From an uncultured Eubacteriales bacterium (lineage in GTDB: Bacteria > Bacillota > Clostridia > Christensenellales > UBA1242): a stretch of DNA of 9,569 bases. Both the position numbers and the translations under genes were made by a program. The stretch spans positions 1-9,569 of the forward strand of contig CATZIR010000022.1 in NCBI GenBank assembly GCA_958420145.1. Reading direction: 5' to 3'. Shown here one piece after another: positions 6,301 to 9,569 of the stretch (positions are counted from its first letter, which is position 1; each line of letters opens with the position of its first letter). The notes beneath the pieces were generated by a model, which was not told where the DNA came from, searched no databases, and saw only the letters and a list, made by a program, of their open reading frames with translations.

Positions 6301-7077
6301 TTAATTCGATGAAGAAATTTCTTTTGGACATCTAGAAAGCAGAATATCTACACACATTCCTATAAACTCCCTATTGGTTGGTCTTTTATCATGTTCTAGG
6401 CATGCACAGGTCGAAAAAAAATTATCCCATTCGTTTCCACTGCAGTTTTTAAACGCCAATGTTATCGCATTGCGAATATTTCGCTCTATGTTACAAGGTG
6501 TTGTTTTATATTTCACAGCAATAAATGGATATTGATCGCTCACAAGTGACGAAATCACTCCACCATCAATTACCACTTGTTTGATTATTTCTTTTAGATA
6601 ACAATATCCTGTATGCTTAGGTGAAAATCCTAGTGAAAATAGCATTTTTGCAACGATTGAAGATAATTCATAATGTTGATTTTCTTCTTTTATTGTAGAA
6701 AAAGCATTCAGTTTTAGAATATCCATACAATTAAGCAAATAGTGTTCCACTGCATTAATGTTGCAGAAATCTATTTGATTAAGTTCTAGATTATCCATTT
6801 TCTTTTTATGCTCATCATTTCCTATAAACACTAACTTTATGTGCCTATATTCCCCATTGTCCATCAATGATTTTAACTGCAAACTATTCATATCTATAGT
6901 CGTCAAGTCAAAAAAAATGATTTGTGGCTTTATTTGCATTGTCTTTATTGTAAGGTCAACAAAGTTAATACAAGTTACCAAATTCATACACATTTTAAGG
7001 CAACATCTATGCAATCGATACCCCAAATCAAAATTCCTATTAGAATACAAAATAGTCGCCAATTCTATCTTAGTCAT
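6301..7077 (-). CDS. spo0A: Spo0A sporulation response regulator with degenerate receiver domain
   Basis: Spo0A is the transcription factor that commits cells to sporulation. The C-terminal DNA-binding domain is unmistakable: LGFSPKHTGYCYLKEIIKQV (149-168), YPFIAVKYKTTPCNIERNIR (183-202) and KRPTNREFIGMCVDIL. Glu198, Arg199 and Arg202 correspond to the Glu and two Arg of the recognition helix. The N-terminal receiver (about 1-120) is strongly diverged. Asp57 in IIFFDLTT aligns with the phosphorylated Asp56. The acidic pair Asp10-Asp11 is replaced by Tyr11-Ser12, the conserved Thr by Ile85, and no Lys is present where Lys108 is expected. The linker is short. Thirteen cysteines are unusual. The ATG at 7075-7077 follows GGGGGA (7086-7091) by 8 bases and a good promoter. 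An upstream TTG (7129-7131) would lie over that promoter. Length is 258 residues, near normal. Confidence 0.93.
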   Translation of the reverse strand: MTKIELATILYSNRNFDLGYRLHRCCLKMCMNLVTCINFVDLTIKTMQIKPQIIFFDLTTIDMNSLQLKSLMDNGEYRHIKLVFIGNDEHKKKMDNLELNQIDFCNINAVEHYLLNCMDILKLNAFSTIKEENQHYELSSIVAKMLFSLGFSPKHTGYCYLKEIIKQVVIDGGVISSLVSDQYPFIAVKYKTTPCNIERNIRNAITLAFKNCSGNEWDNFFSTCACLEHDKRPTNREFIGMCVDILLSRCPKEISSSN

Positions 7078-7103
7078 TTGTAAAATCCCCCAAATATAAG
7101 ACC

Positions 7104-7131
7104 AGTATACCACTTTTTTTGAAAAAAGCAA
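7104..7131 (-). promoter_or_regulatory. Extended -10 promoter of spo0A
   Basis: TATACT (7104-7109) is preceded by TGG (7110-7112), an extended -10. TTGCTT (7126-7131) sits at 16-bp spacing as a weak -35. A start near 7097 gives a leader of about 20 bases that holds the GGGGGA site at 7086-7091. No obvious sigma-H promoter or 0A box is seen in this gap. Confidence 0.65.
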
Positions 7132-7134
7132 ATG

Positions 7135-7177
7135 TTTTTACAATTTTTTTGTAAAAATATATATTAATTTACAAAAA
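7135..7177. repeat. Two overlapping inverted repeats between spoIVB and spo0A
   Basis: TTTTTACAA (7135-7143) and TTGTAAAAA (7149-7157) are perfect 9-bp arms around five T. TTTTTGTAAA (7146-7155) and TTTACAAAAA (7168-7177) are perfect 10-bp arms around 12 bases. The two share the middle segment, so only one hairpin can form at a time. The element lies just after the spoIVB stop and just upstream of the spo0A -35. Neither hairpin is followed by a T-run in the minus direction, so it is not a standard terminator. Confidence 0.6.
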
Positions 7178-7183
7178 TAGTGA

Positions 7184-8416
7184 TTATTCATTTATCATCC
7201 AGTCTAAATAAATGCCAAAACCTTTGGTTGGATCACTAACAAATACATGCGTAACAGCCCCTACTACTCTATCATTTTGAATAATTGGGCTTCCACTCAT
7301 ACCTTGAATAATTCCACCAGTCTTTTTTAGAAGTTCTTTATCTAACACTCTAATAACCATACTCTTATCGCTAGACGAAGATTGATAGTTTGTTTTTATT
7401 ATTTCTATATCGTAATCTTTTATTTCGTCATCTAGGTTGACTCTAATTTTTGCCTTACCAGGTTTTGCAGTCCACCTGCCACCTACTTTGATAGTTTCCT
7501 TTTTTCTTAGTTTCTCTATCTTAGACGAGTTATAAGTTCCAAAAATGCCATATCTATTATTTTTATCAACGCTACCTATTGAATTATTTCCGCTTTGCAC
7601 AAAAAGTGCCTTAATTTCTCCAGGTTTCCCCTTAGCTGCTTTGTTTAGTCCAATGACTGTGCATTTATACATATCGCCGCCATTAACATCAAATGGCTCT
7701 TTGCTTTCGCTATCACATATGGCATGGCCTAATGCACCAAAACGATTGTTATCTTGCCTAACATAAGTTAATGTACCTACTCCAGACATATCGTCCTTAA
7801 CCCACAAACCAAGTTTATATTTTTGCGTTTGAATGTCTTTGGCTGGCGTTATTTTCGCTTCTTGTTCTTTGCCGTTTCGTCTTATTTTAACTGTTAATGT
7901 CTTACCTTGATTTTCTTCTTTGTTTGCGATTCTAGATAAGTCACCAACTCGATTAATCTTTTCACCTTCGATTTCTAGTAAAACGTCGCCTGATTTTATA
8001 TCTGCATTGCTTAGAGTATTGACACTTCCGTTTTCGGTTGTAACGGAACTACTGCCAACAACTATCACACCATTAGATGTTAAAGAAAACCCAACTGTGT
8101 CTCCACCTGTCCAAACACTAATCTCTTTCACATCGACATCTATTTGTTTTAATGTTATTATATTTAATAATTTTATATTAAGTTTAATATTACTTGAACC
8201 TTTGTCACTAGTTTCCAAATTTCCTGAAAGTTTTGATTTTATCATAAAACCAAAATTTTGATTATTTGTAAGAGAGTCTAAATCTTGATTAGATATCGTA
8301 ATTTTATCTGGCAATTCCTTAATCTTAGCAAAAGGAATATTCGACACAAGGTAGCCCCCAACTGCACCAAAAAAAATCACTAAAATGAGCAATATCGACT
8401 TTCCTAACTTACGCAT
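7184..8416 (-). CDS. spoIVB: SpoIVB serine peptidase (family S55)
   Basis: SpoIVB is made in the forespore, crosses into the intermembrane space and cleaves SpoIVFA to switch on pro-sigma-K processing; this role is known from Bacillus. The 410 residues show an N-terminal membrane helix or uncleaved signal (about 7-25), a PDZ domain (about 100-195, with GVIVVGSSSVTT and IKSGDVLLEIEGEKI) and the S55 peptidase domain. The catalytic set is His231 in FGALGHAICD, Asp359 in VIRVLDKEL and Ser374 in IIQGMSGSPII. These match the spacing of Bacillus His236, Asp363 and Ser378. The tail AVTHVFVSDPTKGFGIYLDW is diagnostic. ATG at 8414-8416 is preceded by GGAAGG (8426-8431), which lies in the arm of a hairpin. 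The gene sits between recN and spo0A, the standard order. Confidence 0.96.
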   Translation of the reverse strand: MRKLGKSILLILVIFFGAVGGYLVSNIPFAKIKELPDKITISNQDLDSLTNNQNFGFMIKSKLSGNLETSDKGSSNIKLNIKLLNIITLKQIDVDVKEISVWTGGDTVGFSLTSNGVIVVGSSSVTTENGSVNTLSNADIKSGDVLLEIEGEKINRVGDLSRIANKEENQGKTLTVKIRRNGKEQEAKITPAKDIQTQKYKLGLWVKDDMSGVGTLTYVRQDNNRFGALGHAICDSESKEPFDVNGGDMYKCTVIGLNKAAKGKPGEIKALFVQSGNNSIGSVDKNNRYGIFGTYNSSKIEKLRKKETIKVGGRWTAKPGKAKIRVNLDDEIKDYDIEIIKTNYQSSSSDKSMVIRVLDKELLKKTGGIIQGMSGSPIIQNDRVVGAVTHVFVSDPTKGFGIYLDWMINE

Positions 8417-8417
8417 A

Positions 8418-8447
8418 AAAAACTACCTTCCTTTGAAAGTAGTTTTT
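8418..8447 (-). terminator. Terminator-like hairpin that contains the spoIVB ribosome binding site
   Basis: On the minus strand AAAAACTAC (8439-8447) pairs perfectly with GTAGTTTTT (8418-8426). TTTC then pairs with GGAA inside, with one bulged G and a loop of AAA. Six T (8417-8422) follow and run straight into the spoIVB ATG. The GGAAGG Shine-Dalgarno is in the 3' arm. It looks like an intrinsic terminator for recN transcripts. In an RNA started between recN and spoIVB it would also mask the ribosome binding site. Confidence 0.65.
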
Positions 8448-8456
8448 GAAATAATA

Positions 8457-8484
8457 AATATAATATACTATCTTATTTTAACAA
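8457..8484 (-). promoter_or_regulatory. Candidate spoIVB promoter region with small palindrome
   Basis: TTGTTA (8479-8484) and TATATT (8457-8462) are 16 bp apart, giving a start near 8450, just ahead of the hairpin. A perfect inverted repeat TTAACA-N5-TGTTAA (8478-8494) overlaps the -35. SpoIVB is expected to use a forespore sigma factor, and I could not identify a clear sigma-F or sigma-G site, so this sigma-A match in AT-rich DNA is tentative. Confidence 0.3.
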
Positions 8485-8508
8485 AAAATGTTAATTTGGG
8501 TTAGATTA

Positions 8509-9569
8509 TTATTTAAGGTTCTTTTTGTACTCTAGTTGTTTTTCTAATAGTTCTCTAGCACTATTGAGAGTGTTTTGAGTAAGGTTGTCGCCAGACATAA
8601 ATCTAGCAAGTTCTTCTATTCTCTCGTCGTCACTTAGTTTAATCGTCTCACTTATAGTTTTGCCATTTTTTTCTATTTTTTTAATCATAAAGTGACAATC
8701 TGCCATAGACGCAATTTGGACTGAGTGAGTTATTGCAATAACTTGGTGATATTTGCCAATTTCTGCCATTTTTTCGCCCACTGCTTGTGCCATTTTTCCA
8801 CTAATTCCAGCGTCTATTTCATCAAAAATCATAGTTGGCATATTGTCGGTTTCGGCAACTATCGCTTTTATTCCTAACATAAGTCTTGAAAGTTCCCCAC
8901 CACTTGCAACCTTATTAAGTGGCTTTAATTCTCCACCAAGGTTGGCTGAAAATAGTAATTCAACTTTTCCTAGCCCATTTGGAGTCAAATCTTCTGCGCC
9001 TATTCCGTCACTACTGATAGCAAATTTGATTTGTGCATTAGGCATACCAAGTTGTGCCAAATTAAGCAATAATCTTTGACTAAATACTTTGGCAAATTTC
9101 ATTCTTATCGTGTTCATTTTTACTGCAAGAGTAAGCAACTCTTTTATTAACTCGTCCTTAGTATTTTCTAGTTCGCTTCTAAGTTTGTCGCTATTTTCTA
9201 GTTCATAAAGCCTTTTTTGCGATTTATCTAAAAACTCCAAAACGGACTCGCATGTGCCGCCATACTTGCGTTTCAACTCTTTAATCTTATCTAGTCTTTC
9301 GTCGATTCTATCAAACTCACTTTGACTATAATCGCTAACATCATATTCAACGATAGAGTCTGTAATATCTTCTAATTCAAGTTTAGAACTAGAAAGTCTG
9401 TCATATAGTTCTAATAAAGTTTTGTCAAACTGAGCAACGCCATTTAGTGCCGATGTGGCCTGCGAAATGTAGTTTATAGACGCATTAAGAGCATTTTGAG
9501 ATACACTAACACCAGACGCAATTTTTTCAATATTGCTTAGTCTCTGTTTTTGACTGATTAATTCCTGTT
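8509..9569 (-). CDS. recN: DNA repair protein RecN, 5' end cut by window edge
   Basis: The reading frame is open from the right edge (first full codon at 9565-9567) to the TAA at 8509-8511, giving 352 residues of a protein usually near 560. RecN is an SMC-like ATPase that acts early at double-strand breaks. The visible part starts in the coiled-coil arm (NALNASINYISQATSAL, then LDKIKELKRKYGGTCESVLE). It continues into the C-terminal ATPase lobe, with the ABC signature VASGGELSRLMLGIKAI (Ser-Gly-Gly-Glu at 8893-8904), Walker B MIFDEIDAGISG (Asp-Glu at 8818-8823) and the His-loop ITHSVQIAS (His at 8725-8727). The N-terminal Walker A lies outside the window. An internal TTG at 9276 is not a start: coding continuity upstream is clear. 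The gene ends 92 bases before the spoIVB ATG, with the terminator-like hairpin between. Confidence 0.95.
   Translation of the reverse strand, partial: QELISQKQRLSNIEKIASGVSVSQNALNASINYISQATSALNGVAQFDKTLLELYDRLSSSKLELEDITDSIVEYDVSDYSQSEFDRIDERLDKIKELKRKYGGTCESVLEFLDKSQKRLYELENSDKLRSELENTKDELIKELLTLAVKMNTIRMKFAKVFSQRLLLNLAQLGMPNAQIKFAISSDGIGAEDLTPNGLGKVELLFSANLGGELKPLNKVASGGELSRLMLGIKAIVAETDNMPTMIFDEIDAGISGKMAQAVGEKMAEIGKYHQVIAITHSVQIASMADCHFMIKKIEKNGKTISETIKLSDDERIEELARFMSGDNLTQNTLNSARELLEKQLEYKKNLK

Noticed and set aside
7129..7131. Upstream TTG start for spo0A adding 18 residues
   Set aside because: It would sit on the -35 of a good promoter, has no ribosome binding site, and the added residues are not part of the Spo0A family.
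8340..8346. Exact 0A-box-like TGTCGAA on the minus strand
   Set aside because: It lies about 70 bases inside the spoIVB coding sequence, and about one such 7-mer is expected by chance in a window this size.
9274..9276. Internal TTG as a start for a short RecN-like gene
   Set aside because: The same frame stays open to the right edge with coiled-coil sequence typical of RecN, so the gene is simply cut by the window.
1..9569. tRNA, rRNA, riboswitch, CRISPR array or insertion sequence
   Set aside because: I scanned the intergenic gaps and saw no cloverleaf-like element, no regularly spaced identical repeats with spacers, no transposase and no long terminal inverted repeats.

Overview
The window is AT-rich and reads as chromosomal DNA of an endospore-forming Clostridia-type Firmicute. 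Every convincing gene lies on the minus strand, so transcription runs from the right edge (9569) to the left edge (1). In that direction the order is recN (5' end missing), spoIVB, spo0A, a Cys-rich membrane protein that is probably SpoIIM-like, deoB, punA, dacF, an M50 metalloprotease, scpA and scpB (3' end missing). From memory this is a conserved sporulation and nucleoid-maintenance neighbourhood of Clostridia. No mobile element, CRISPR array, tRNA or rRNA was seen. No gene-free stretch exceeds 300 bases; the longest is 3412-3604.

Right third (7078-9569): RecN (DNA repair ATPase) and SpoIVB (S55 serine protease that signals across the forespore membranes) are followed by the sporulation master regulator Spo0A. 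Between recN and spoIVB lie a candidate promoter and a terminator-like hairpin whose 3' arm carries the spoIVB ribosome binding site. Between spoIVB and spo0A lie overlapping inverted repeats and a good extended -10 promoter.

Centre (3605-7077): Spo0A keeps its DNA-binding domain, but its receiver domain has lost the acidic metal-binding pair and the conserved Thr and Lys. A strong terminator follows spo0A. Then comes a 206-residue membrane protein with 16 cysteines in the place where SpoIIM is expected. DeoB and PunA follow and form a nucleoside salvage pair: PunA releases (deoxy)ribose-1-phosphate and DeoB converts it to the 5-phosphate. punA ends at an intrinsic terminator.

Left third (1-3604): dacF (D,D-carboxypeptidase) is a single-gene unit with its own terminator. 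Its upstream gap holds three spaced copies of a 14-bp palindrome. A near-consensus promoter then drives M50 protease-scpA-scpB, with a 1-base gap and a 4-base overlap at the two junctions. ScpA and ScpB are the kleisin and winged-helix partners of SMC. This ScpA has an acidic N-terminal extension of about 93 residues.

Most genes have a clear Shine-Dalgarno sequence. The exceptions are the SpoIIM-like gene and deoB. The most interesting item is the degenerate Spo0A receiver; the hairpin over the spoIVB start and the palindrome cluster before dacF come next. None of these amounts to a clearly new multi-gene system.
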